Shown: positions 1-6,547, counted from the stretch's first letter. The stretch is 10,311 nucleotides of DNA from Candidatus Nitrotoga sp. CP45 (GCA_943329165.2 CALQCV020000050.1:1-10311); one strand, 5' to 3'. The notes: generated by a model from the sequence alone, not told the origin. A program made the numbers and translations.

Positions 1-1185
1 CAAAATATTTCTGGTTCTGGAGCTGTTACAACACTAAAGCCAGGACAACGACCACAAACTATTCATACTGCCATTGCTGGAAGAATCGAAAAATGGTATG
101 TCAAAGAAGGCGATTTTGTAAACAAAGGAGATACTATTTTATTCATTTCTGAAACTAAAGAAGATTACCTTGATCCGAACTTGGTTAAAAACACCGAAAG
201 CCAAATGAAGGCAAAAGAAATGGCACAAGTTTCTTATGGTGGAAAAGTAACTACACTTTCTGCTCAAATTGCGGCTATTCAAAGCGAAAAGAATTTGAAA
301 CTTCAACAAGCTAAAAATAAAATTAGACAAGGTTACCTTAAAGTAAAAAGCGATAGCATTGATTTAATAGCGGTTAGAACTCAAGTGAAAATTGCCAATA
401 CCCAATTTAATCGTGCAATTGCTTTAAACAAAGAAGGTCTAAAGCCATTAACCGATGTTGAAGAAAAAAGACTAAAACTACAAGAAGTAGACGCTAAAAT
501 CATCACGCAAGAAAACAAACTTTTAGCCAGCGAAAATGAACTTATTAATGCGAGAGTAGAAGTCAATCGAATCATGGCTGAATACAATGAAAAAGAACAA
601 AAAGCAAGAAGTGATCAATATACCGCATTAAGCAATCAATATGATACCGAAGCTCAAGTAAACAAATTAAAAAACCAATATACTAATTATCAAATCCGAA
701 ACGGAATGTACTATATAAAAGCTCCTCAAAGCGGTTATGTCAATAGAGCTTTACAGTCAGGAATTGGAGAAACCATAAAAGAAGGAACTCAAATAGTTAG
801 TATCATGCCATCAAAATATGACATTGCTGTTGAAACTTATGTAACTCCAACCGATTTACCTTTGGTTCATAAAGGAGAAAAAGTAAGAGTTTGGTTTGAT
901 GGTTGGCCTACAATAGTATTTTCAGGTTGGCCTGATATGAGCTATGGAACTTTTGGCGGAAAAATTGTTGCTGTCGAAAATTTTATTAGTGATAATGGTA
1001 AATTTAGAGTTTTAATTGCACCCGATGCGGAAGAAGAACCATGGCCAAAACAAATAAGCATTGGTTCTGGTGCGCAAACCTTGGCTCTTTTAGACAATGT
1101 TCCTGTTTGGTTTGAACTTTGGAGAACTTTAAATGGATTTCCTCCCAATTATTATCAGCCAAAAGAAAATTCACAAAAAAAATAA
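1..1185 (+). CDS. HlyD-family periplasmic adaptor (membrane fusion protein), 5'-truncated
   Basis: The reading frame is open from base 1 and ends at TAA 1183-1185, giving 394 visible residues; the N-terminus with its membrane anchor lies upstream. Adaptors of this family bridge an inner-membrane pump and a TolC-type outer-membrane channel across the periplasm. In fragment numbering, residues about 20-50 (IAGRIEKWYVKEGDFVNKGD) form the first half of a biotinyl/lipoyl-like barrel-sandwich domain. Residues about 85-235 are Lys/Glu/Gln-rich and helical, as expected of the coiled-coil hairpin. Residues about 237-270 (IKAPQSGYVNRALQSGIGE) form the second lipoyl half. A beta-barrel part follows, with a Trp-rich stretch (VWFDGWPTIVFSGWPD) near residues 295-312. 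The TolC-family gene starts 4 nt downstream, so the two are almost certainly co-transcribed. The exported substrate cannot be told without the upstream pump gene. A TTG at 181 is internal to the frame, not a start. Confidence 0.9.
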   Translation, partial: QNISGSGAVTTLKPGQRPQTIHTAIAGRIEKWYVKEGDFVNKGDTILFISETKEDYLDPNLVKNTESQMKAKEMAQVSYGGKVTTLSAQIAAIQSEKNLKLQQAKNKIRQGYLKVKSDSIDLIAVRTQVKIANTQFNRAIALNKEGLKPLTDVEEKRLKLQEVDAKIITQENKLLASENELINARVEVNRIMAEYNEKEQKARSDQYTALSNQYDTEAQVNKLKNQYTNYQIRNGMYYIKAPQSGYVNRALQSGIGETIKEGTQIVSIMPSKYDIAVETYVTPTDLPLVHKGEKVRVWFDGWPTIVFSGWPDMSYGTFGGKIVAVENFISDNGKFRVLIAPDAEEEPWPKQISIGSGAQTLALLDNVPVWFELWRTLNGFPPNYYQPKENSQKK

Positions 1186-1189
1186 AATA

Positions 1190-2578
1190 ATGAAATCAAT
1201 AGTTTTAGTTTTTTTATTTATTGGATTTTTAGGTTTTGGACAAAATTCACAACCAAAAGAATTCAGTTATAATGAATTTTTAGGGTATGTCAAAAGATAT
1301 CATCCATTGGTTAAAAGTGCGAACTTACAGATTAGTTCGGCTCAAGCGAATTTGATGATGGCTCGTGGTGGTTTTGATCCAAAAATTGAAGTAGACTTTG
1401 ACCAAAAAAAATTCAAAGACAATGAATATTATTCTATTCTCAACAGTAGTTTTATCATTCCAACATGGTATGGTATTCAAGTAAAAGCAGGTTTTGACAA
1501 TAATGACGGTATTTACCTAAATCCTGAAAATACTGTTCCAAATCAAGGTTTAACTTCTTTGGGCATCAGCATTCCTCTTGGCCAAGGTTTATTTATCAAT
1601 CAACGCATGGCGGATTTGCGCAAAGCAAAACTGCAAATCAAATTAAGTCAATCTGAACAAAAACTATTAGCCGTCGCAGTTCTATATGATGCCTCTGTTG
1701 CTTATTTTAATTGGAAAAGAAATTATAATGAAATGAAGCTTTATGAAGCGTATACTAAAAATGCTCAAGTCAGATTTACAGGTGTAAAATCGCTTATCAG
1801 AGAAGGTGATAAACCTGCAATTGATAGTGTTGAGGCTGGAATTATCGTAAAAAATAGGTTGTTGAGTTTGGAAGATTCTAAACTTAAATTAAATAAAGCA
1901 AAGCTGGAATTATCTAATTTTCTTTGGCTCGAAAACAACATTCCGCTTGAATTAGCCGATGATTTACTTCCAGAAGAAAAATTAGAACAGACCATTCAGG
2001 AAACTTTACGAACCAATGAATTATTGAATTCTGATAGCTCTATTACGAATCATCCCAAAATTAATGCACTTCAAAGTAAGGTTGACATTTTAATTGTGGA
2101 TAAAAAACTAAAGGCCAATATGATCTTACCAAAAATTGATTTAGTGTATTCCTATTTATCTGAGCCTAGCTATTTAGATGATTATAAATTTCAAGATTAT
2201 AAAGTCGGTTTGAATTTCGCTTTCCCTTTGTTTTTAAGAAAAGAAAGAGGAAGTTTAAAATTGGCAAAATTCAAAGTACAAGATGCACAACTCGATTTAG
2301 ATTTGGAGCGCGTTCAACTGAATAACAAAATAAAAGCGCAACAAATTGAGATTCAGTCATTGCTCAAACAAAAAAACATCATTTCCGACTTAGTAAAAGA
2401 TAACAATACAATGTTGACATCAGAAGACCGATTATTTTCCTTTGGTGAAAGTTCGATTTTTTTAATCAATTCTAGAGAAAACAATTTGGTGTCCGCACAA
2501 TTATCACAACTCGCTATTGAAAACCGTTTTTTTGAATCCAATGCATCTTTGTTTAAAATCATGGCGAATCCTGAATAA
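1190..2578 (+). CDS. TolC-family outer-membrane efflux protein
   Basis: 462 residues, the usual size for an outer-membrane factor of the OEP/TolC family, which forms a trimeric outer-membrane barrel with a long periplasmic helical tunnel. The ATG at 1190 is chosen because it begins a good signal peptide (MKSIVLVFLFIGFLGFGQ, cleavage near residue 17-20); an ATG at 1133 would add 19 residues that overlap the adaptor gene and hide the signal. The internal twofold repeat of the family is visible: a first half from HPLVKSANLQISSAQANL (about 38-55) and a second from NHPKINALQSKVDI (about 288-300). Each half has strand-like segments and long Lys/Glu/Gln-rich helices (about 140-245 and 350-450). It lies 4 nt after the adaptor gene, so both are probably parts of one tripartite exporter. 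No terminator is seen after it; 76 nt separate it from map. Confidence 0.92.
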   Translation: MKSIVLVFLFIGFLGFGQNSQPKEFSYNEFLGYVKRYHPLVKSANLQISSAQANLMMARGGFDPKIEVDFDQKKFKDNEYYSILNSSFIIPTWYGIQVKAGFDNNDGIYLNPENTVPNQGLTSLGISIPLGQGLFINQRMADLRKAKLQIKLSQSEQKLLAVAVLYDASVAYFNWKRNYNEMKLYEAYTKNAQVRFTGVKSLIREGDKPAIDSVEAGIIVKNRLLSLEDSKLKLNKAKLELSNFLWLENNIPLELADDLLPEEKLEQTIQETLRTNELLNSDSSITNHPKINALQSKVDILIVDKKLKANMILPKIDLVYSYLSEPSYLDDYKFQDYKVGLNFAFPLFLRKERGSLKLAKFKVQDAQLDLDLERVQLNNKIKAQQIEIQSLLKQKNIISDLVKDNNTMLTSEDRLFSFGESSIFLINSRENNLVSAQLSQLAIENRFFESNASLFKIMANPE

Positions 2579-2594
2579 GTATTGCTAAAATAAT

Positions 2595-2602
2595 TACTTT
2601 TA
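2595..2602 (+). promoter_or_regulatory. possible -7 box upstream of map
   Basis: TACTTTTA matches the Bacteroidota -7 consensus TAnnTTTG at all but the last base and lies 52 nt before the map start. No TTG is found at the expected -33 distance, so support is weak. Map could instead be read from the upstream exporter transcript, because no terminator is visible between them. Confidence 0.22.
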
Positions 2603-2654
2603 CGCACGATTTCGAGTATAAAGTCCGAACGGAACGAAGTTAAATTTACAGTAC

Positions 2655-3485
2655 ATGATTATCCCAAAGACAAGAGAAGAGATAGAATTAATGCGTGAAA
2701 GTGCGTTACTGGTATCTAAAACCCTTGGCGAAGTTGCTAAAGTAATTAAGCCAGGCGTTACTACCTTACAATTAGACAAATTAGCCGAAGAATTTATAAG
2801 AGATAATGGAGGAATTCCTGGATTTCTTGGACTATACGGTTTTCCGAATACGCTTTGTATGAGTCCGAATGCACAAGTTGTACACGGAATTCCGAATAAC
2901 ATTCCGCTACAAGAAGGCGATGTGATTTCGGTTGACTGTGGTGTGTTGAAAAATGGTTTTTATGGAGATCATGCATACTCTTTTGAAATTGGGGAAGTAC
3001 TACCTGAAGTTAAGAAACTATTACAGGTAACCAAAGAAAGTTTATATGTAGGTATTCGAGAATTCAGAATAGGAAATCGCGTGGAAGATGTTGGAAATGC
3101 TATTCAGAAATACTGTGAATCTAATGGTTACGGTGTAGTACGAGAATTAGTTGGTCACGGATTGGGAACCAAAATGCACGAAGATCCGGAAATGCCAAAC
3201 TATGGGAAACGTGGTCGCGGTAAATTATTCGTCGAAGGAATGGTTGTCGCCATCGAACCGATGATAAATATGGGAACAAAAAACATCAAACAACTCAAAG
3301 ATGGTTGGACAATTTTGACTGCTGACGGAAAACCAAGTGCGCATTTCGAACACAATGTAGCTTTGATTGACGGTAAACCTGAAATATTATCAACATTTCA
3401 GTATATCTATAAGGCTTTAGGAATAGTTAGTAATGAAGAAGATGAATTCAGAAACACAGATTCCACAAATTTGCACAGATTGTAG
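2655..3485 (+). CDS. map: type I methionine aminopeptidase, with C-terminal tail from an inserted repeat
   Basis: 276 residues. The enzyme removes the N-terminal methionine from nascent cytosolic proteins using a dinuclear metal centre. All expected active-site residues of the pita-bread fold are visible: H77 in QVVHGIP, metal ligands D94 (VDCG) and D105 (YGDHA), H168 (VGHGLG), E201 (AIEPM) and E232 (HFEHN). GGIPGFLGLYGFPNTLC at 52-68 is the typical substrate-side segment. The N-terminus MIIPKTREEIELMR starts like the family, which supports the ATG at 2655. The conserved body ends near EEDEFR (residue 266). The last ten residues, NTDSTNLHRL, are encoded by the left inverted repeat at 3452-3481, and the TAG directly follows the repeat. 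The original tail and stop were therefore probably replaced by the insertion. The enzyme should remain active because the tail is beyond the catalytic domain. Confidence 0.96.
   Translation: MIIPKTREEIELMRESALLVSKTLGEVAKVIKPGVTTLQLDKLAEEFIRDNGGIPGFLGLYGFPNTLCMSPNAQVVHGIPNNIPLQEGDVISVDCGVLKNGFYGDHAYSFEIGEVLPEVKKLLQVTKESLYVGIREFRIGNRVEDVGNAIQKYCESNGYGVVRELVGHGLGTKMHEDPEMPNYGKRGRGKLFVEGMVVAIEPMINMGTKNIKQLKDGWTILTADGKPSAHFEHNVALIDGKPEILSTFQYIYKALGIVSNEEDEFRNTDSTNLHRL
3452..3481 (+). repeat. left arm of 30-bp inverted repeat
   Basis: The arm contains three head-to-tail octamers: CACAGATT at 3455, CACAAATT at 3464 and CACAGATT at 3474, spaced 9 and 10 bp. It pairs with 3865-3894 with mismatches only at arm positions 12, 17, 22 and 23. 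It is also read in the map frame, giving the C-terminal residues NTDSTNLHRL. Confidence 0.88.
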
Positions 3486-3486
3486 G

Positions 3487-3861
3487 ATGGAAGATTTTTA
3501 TCTAAAAGAGGAAACCTATCAAATAATTGGTTTGTGCATGGAAGTCCACAAAATTCTTGGCAAAGGACATAGTGAAAATGTATATGGTGATGCTTTGGAA
3601 TATGAGTTTAAAATGAATAATATCCCATACGAAAGAGAAAAGAAATACAATATTGAATATAAAAGCATTGTGCTTCCTAGGTATTATTTTTCTGATTTTA
3701 CAGTTTTTAATGAAATTATATTAGAACTTAAAGCCATTGAAACGCTATCTAATAGTGAATTAAAACAAACCTTAAACTATTTAGCTGCCTCTAAAAACAA
3801 AATTGGTTTACTAATCAATTTTGGTGAAGATAGCTTAAAATACAAACGCGTTATTCTATAA
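3487..3861 (+). CDS. GxxExxY-family protein, PD-(D/E)xK nuclease-like
   Basis: 124 residues from the ATG at 3487, the typical size of the family. The naming motif is present as GHSENVY (27-33). The rest follows the family pattern: YQIIGLCMEVHKILGKG at 11-27, a conserved middle SDFTVFNE (69-76), the strand ILELKAIE (78-85), a helix LKQTLNYLAAS (92-102) and the strand IGLLINFG (106-113). E30, D70, E80 and K82 fit the acidic and lysine positions of a PD-(D/E)xK nuclease active site, to which this family has been related; biochemical activity is not established to my knowledge. An ATG at 3433 would read through the left repeat and part of map; 3487 is preferred because it begins 1 nt after the map TAG and directly precedes the conserved domain. 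That spacing (TAG-G-ATG) allows re-initiation by ribosomes leaving map. The flanking inverted repeats are the obvious candidate substrate. Confidence 0.85.
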   Translation: MEDFYLKEETYQIIGLCMEVHKILGKGHSENVYGDALEYEFKMNNIPYEREKKYNIEYKSIVLPRYYFSDFTVFNEIILELKAIETLSNSELKQTLNYLAASKNKIGLLINFGEDSLKYKRVIL

Positions 3862-3864
3862 TTT

Positions 3865-3894
3865 AATCTGTAAAAATCTGTGAAATCTGTGTTT
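3865..3894 (+). repeat. right arm of 30-bp inverted repeat
   Basis: Three inverted octamers are present: AATCTGTA at 3865, AATCTGTG at 3875 and AATCTGTG at 3884, spaced 10 and 9 bp, the mirror of the left arm. It begins 3 nt after the GxxExxY stop codon. It contains both candidate GTG start codons (3880 and 3889) of the downstream methyltransferase. Confidence 0.88.
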
Positions 3895-4713
3895 AAGTTT
3901 ATACTAAATACCATTCCGCGACCAATGCTTATCCAATTGAGTATTGTAGTTCGACCAATATTGGCTTTTATGTTAAAAGGAAATCGATTCACTGACCCAA
4001 TTGACGGAAAAAGTTTCCGGATGTTTTTGCCATATGGATATGGAAATCAACGAAACAATGTGCTCTCTCCAAGTACGCTTTCGTTAGAGCGACACCGATT
4101 ATTGTGGTTGTATCTGCAGAATGAAACTGATTTTTTTCAATCTGAACTTGATTCCGATTCTCCTATAACCAAAAACAAACGTATCAAATTACGAGATGCT
4201 AAAACAAGATCAGCACTAAAAGTATTGCATTTTGCACCGGAACAAGAGTTTTACAAACGTTTCAAAAAGCAAACTAATATTGATTATACTACAACCGATT
4301 TGCTTTCGCCTTTAGCAGATGTAAAAGCAGATATTTGTAATTTACCATTTGAAGACAATGCGTATGACTTAATCCTTTGCAATCACGTTTTGGAGCACAT
4401 CCCCGATGATACTAAAGCGATGCAGGAATTGTATCGGGTTTTAAAACCAGGCGGCATGGGCATCTTTCAAATTCCACAAGATTTGTCGAGAGCTACAACT
4501 TTTTCAGATAACACCATTGTTGATCAAAAAGAACGAGCAAAAATCTTCGGCCAATACGACCACGTTCGTGTTTATGGTAGAGATTATTTCGATAAACTAA
4601 GAAGTATCGGTTTTACAGTAGTCGAAGAGGATTACACCAACAAAATTGCTCCTGAATTGGTAGAAAAATATTGTTTGGCAAAAGGTGAAATCATCCCAGT
4701 TTGTTTTAAGTAA
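3880..4713 (+). CDS. class I SAM-dependent methyltransferase (Methyltransf_11 type)
   Basis: 277 residues if read from GTG 3880; GTG 3889 (274 residues, beginning at the VFKF segment as MFKF) is equally possible and may be nearer the original start. No ATG is usable: the first, at 3925, falls inside the conserved-looking TIPRPM segment. Both GTGs lie in the right repeat of the GxxExxY element. Numbering from 3880, the Rossmann core shows a variant motif I VLHFAPEQEF (115-124), TTTDLLSPLADVKADI (137-152), LPFED (155-159), the family signature ILCNHVLEHIPDD (165-177) and ELYRVLKPGG (183-192). DHVRVYGRDYF (227-237) and KGEIIPVCF complete the C-terminal part. The substrate is unknown. Residues about 87-113 form a charged linker (SELDSDSPITKNKRIKLRD) just before motif I that looks longer than I expect from flavobacterial relatives. 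It is expressed from upstream or from an unseen promoter; no promoter can be placed within the repeat. Confidence 0.85.
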   Translation: MKSVFKFILNTIPRPMLIQLSIVVRPILAFMLKGNRFTDPIDGKSFRMFLPYGYGNQRNNVLSPSTLSLERHRLLWLYLQNETDFFQSELDSDSPITKNKRIKLRDAKTRSALKVLHFAPEQEFYKRFKKQTNIDYTTTDLLSPLADVKADICNLPFEDNAYDLILCNHVLEHIPDDTKAMQELYRVLKPGGMGIFQIPQDLSRATTFSDNTIVDQKERAKIFGQYDHVRVYGRDYFDKLRSIGFTVVEEDYTNKIAPELVEKYCLAKGEIIPVCFK

Positions 4714-4752
4714 AACCTAAACTTCGGGATAATTATAGTAAGTAAATTTTAC

Positions 4753-4760
4753 TATCTTTA
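4753..4760 (+). promoter_or_regulatory. possible -7 box upstream of the T9SS plug gene
   Basis: TATCTTTA fits TAnnTTTG except at the last base and lies 19 nt before the start codon, similar to the spacing seen at apaG. It overlaps the right side of a 7-bp inverted repeat (ATAGTAA 4735-4741, TTACTAT 4749-4755) that could be an operator or chance. No clear -33 TTG is visible. Confidence 0.3.
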
Positions 4761-4779
4761 CGATTCAGATGTACTAATT

Positions 4780-6030
4780 ATGCTAAAAAATCTCTTATCC
4801 TCTAGCCTTTTGTTGATTACTGCTATTTCTTTTTCACAAGCTGAAAAAGAAGTTTCTCCACCGTACAATATCAAAACCGTAAGCTTTGTTCAAAACAATC
4901 AAAATGCTGTCGCTATTTTTCAATTAGGTGATAGTTTTCAATTACAATTTGATGATTTGTTTGGCAATGAAGCCAATTATTATTATACAATCACACATTG
5001 TGATTATGATTGGAAACCCTCTCAGTTAGCAAAAGCAGAATACCTAAACGGTTTTGACGACCAAAGAATTCAGGATTATACTAATTCCTTCAACTCGCTT
5101 CAGCTTTATTCACATTATAAACTTTCCTTTCCAAATAGATTTACGCAATTTAGAGTTAGCGGAAACTATGTAATTAAAATTTTAAACGAAGATAAAGAAG
5201 TTGTTTTTTCAAGAAAATTTATCCTCTACGAACAAGTGGTTTCTGTACCATTGCAAGTAAAAAGAGCCCGAAACTTGACTTATGTTGAGCAAAAACACAA
5301 TTTAGATTTTGCAATAAAATCAACGTCCATAAATTTCCAAAGTCCGTTACAAAATGTAAAAGTGATGTTGCTGCAAAACGGTAAAATTGACAATGCAATA
5401 ACCAACATTAAACCACAATATACTATTGGTAATGATTTGATATATAAATATGATTCCGAAACCCAATTCTGGGCGGGAAATGAATTTCATTTTTTTGAAA
5501 ACAAAGATATTCGTGCTGCTAATAACAGCATAGCTACCATAGATTCTAAAGGCGGCGTGTACAATGCACATCTTTATTTAGACCAAGCAAAAGCAAATTT
5601 ACCGTATACTTATTTCCCAGATATTAACGGAAACTATATTATAAAAAACATTGGCGCCCAAAACAACGAAATCGAAGCCGATTATGCTTGGGTTTTCTTC
5701 TCTCTTTCAGCTCCAAGTTTATATGGCACAAAATCAATATACGTTAATGGCATGTTCAACAATTTTGCCATGAGCGATGAAAACAAAATGGATTATAATG
5801 CCGAAAAAGGAATCTACGAAAAAGCTATCATGATAAAACAAGGTTTCACCAATTACCAATATGTGATTTCAGAGCCTAAAGGAAAAATTGATCACCAAAA
5901 TGCGATCGATGGTAATTTTTTCCAAACAGAGAATAATTATTTTGTATTAGTCTATTACAAAGAAAATAATCAACGATACGATAGAATTATTGGAAGAGGA
6001 ATAGCAAGTTCAGTTGATATAACTAACTAA
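4780..6030 (+). CDS. type IX secretion system plug protein (DUF5103 family)
   Basis: 416 residues, full length for the family formerly called DUF5103. In Flavobacterium johnsoniae the plug protein associates with SprA, the giant outer-membrane translocon of the T9SS, and closes its periplasmic opening when no cargo is engaged. The N-terminus MLKNLLSSSLLLITAISFSQA is a signal peptide with cleavage near residue 20, so the mature protein is periplasmic. Recognised family segments are YYYTITHCDYDWKPSQL (67-83), followed by YLNGFDDQRI (88-97), then a beta-rich body with FPNRFTQFRVSGNYVIKI and RKFILYEQVVSVPLQVKRA. A C-terminal part resembles a carbohydrate-binding-like beta-sandwich (SIYVNGMFNNFAMSDENKMDY, then YEKAIMIKQGFTNYQY). 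The start is fixed by the signal peptide. The gene is separated by 66 nt from the methyltransferase and by 68 nt from apaG. Family assignment is confident; the mechanistic role is transferred from the described homologue. Confidence 0.88.
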   Translation: MLKNLLSSSLLLITAISFSQAEKEVSPPYNIKTVSFVQNNQNAVAIFQLGDSFQLQFDDLFGNEANYYYTITHCDYDWKPSQLAKAEYLNGFDDQRIQDYTNSFNSLQLYSHYKLSFPNRFTQFRVSGNYVIKILNEDKEVVFSRKFILYEQVVSVPLQVKRARNLTYVEQKHNLDFAIKSTSINFQSPLQNVKVMLLQNGKIDNAITNIKPQYTIGNDLIYKYDSETQFWAGNEFHFFENKDIRAANNSIATIDSKGGVYNAHLYLDQAKANLPYTYFPDINGNYIIKNIGAQNNEIEADYAWVFFSLSAPSLYGTKSIYVNGMFNNFAMSDENKMDYNAEKGIYEKAIMIKQGFTNYQYVISEPKGKIDHQNAIDGNFFQTENNYFVLVYYKENNQRYDRIIGRGIASSVDITN

Positions 6031-6069
6031 AAATTAACACTAATTTATTCTTAAAACCAGTATTTTTCG

Positions 6070-6077
6070 TAATTTTG
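6070..6077 (+). promoter_or_regulatory. -7 box of a likely apaG promoter
   Basis: TAATTTTG matches the Bacteroidota -7 consensus TAnnTTTG at every defined base and lies 21 nt before the apaG ATG. The region upstream has no convincing TTG at the -33 distance, so this is a partial match. Confidence 0.42.
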
Positions 6078-6098
6078 AAATCGTTTAAAAACTCATTT

Positions 6099-6485
6099 AT
6101 GGTTACTCAAATTACAAGAGGCATAAAAATTTCAGTTTTGACTAGTTTTGAAGGCACTTACTTCAAGAACTATAAGCTTCATTTTGCCTTTAGTTATGAA
6201 ATTACCATCGAAAACCACAGCAAGGATTCCGTTCAGTTAAAAACGCGTCATTGGGAAATTCTAGATTCTCTTAACACTGTTGAAATTGTCGACGGCGAAG
6301 GTGTAATTGGCAAAAAACCAGTACTGAAACCAGGCGAAAAACACACTTATAATTCAGGCTGTTTACTTTCATCCCCTTTTGGCGCGATGAGTGGTTATTT
6401 CAATATGATTAATTTTACCACAACCAGAAATTTCAAAGTTATAGTGCCAACTTTTAAATTAAGTGCGCCTTTTGCGTTGAATTAA
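6099..6485 (+). CDS. apaG: ApaG family protein
   Basis: 128 residues, the usual length of ApaG, a single-domain fibronectin-III-like protein. In enterobacteria it has been linked to cobalt resistance and magnesium efflux, and the gene is named for its link to apaH (Ap4A hydrolase), but the molecular role is unsettled. The family core is clearly present: RHWEILDS (50-57), VDGEGVIGKKPVLKPGE (64-80), YNSGCLLSSPFGAMSGYFNM (84-103) and a beta-strand tail FKVIVPTFKLS. The ATG at 6099 (MVTQITRGIKISV) is chosen because family members begin just there; a TTG at 6075 would add eight residues and start inside the -7 box. apaH is not in the window. Downstream, 132 nt without a gene lead to pruA. Confidence 0.92.
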   Translation: MVTQITRGIKISVLTSFEGTYFKNYKLHFAFSYEITIENHSKDSVQLKTRHWEILDSLNTVEIVDGEGVIGKKPVLKPGEKHTYNSGCLLSSPFGAMSGYFNMINFTTTRNFKVIVPTFKLSAPFALN

Positions 6486-6547
6486 AAGTCTTGTTAAAAG
6501 CAAATTAAACTTTGTCCTCTCTTATTAAAAATTCAATATTTCCTTTG

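Larger units (their letters stand above)
3452..3894 (+). mobile_element. GxxExxY repeat element: small PD-(D/E)xK-like gene between 30-bp inverted repeats
   Basis: A 443-bp unit delimited by two 30-bp arms that are inverted copies at 26 of 30 positions (3452-3481 and 3865-3894). Similarity stops abruptly on both sides of each arm, so the arms mark real boundaries. The only content between the arms is one 124-codon gene of the GxxExxY family. The unit sits exactly in the junction between map and the methyltransferase gene, contributing coding sequence to both. No target-site duplication is seen at the outer edges and no transposase is encoded. Known: GxxExxY proteins are widespread small proteins of unproven function. 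Inferred: this is a self-contained repeat-plus-nuclease unit, mobile now or in the past. It could also be an old, fixed repeat pair with a resident gene. Confidence 0.65.

Noticed and set aside
1133-1189. Longer TolC-family protein starting at ATG 1133
   Set aside because: It overlaps the adaptor coding region and puts 19 polar residues before a good signal peptide; ATG 1190 is the natural start.
2611-2645. GC-richer patch with TCCG/CGGA palindrome upstream of map
   Set aside because: The half-sites are separated by only 2 nt and cannot form a hairpin; it is too short to call an operator.
2600-2976. Minus-strand open frames opposite map
   Set aside because: They mirror the well-conserved map coding sequence and have no family features; the same holds for the other minus-strand frames opposite TolC, pruA, the plug gene and the hydrolase.
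3433-3486. Longer GxxExxY protein starting at ATG 3433
   Set aside because: The extra 18 residues would be a second-frame translation of the map end and the left repeat; family similarity begins only after the ATG at 3487.
3452-3894. CRISPR array or integron-like cassette
   Set aside because: The repeats are 8-bp units with no spacers of constant length, and there is no integrase or attC-like site; the arms are inverted copies flanking one gene.
3440-3905. Target-site duplication around the GxxExxY element
   Set aside because: The bases outside the arms (TTCAG on the left, AAGTTT on the right) do not match, so no duplication can be claimed; classical insertion by a DDE transposase is not supported.
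6075-6098. TTG start of apaG at 6075
   Set aside because: It overlaps the -7 box and adds eight residues not found in the family; ATG 6099 fits.
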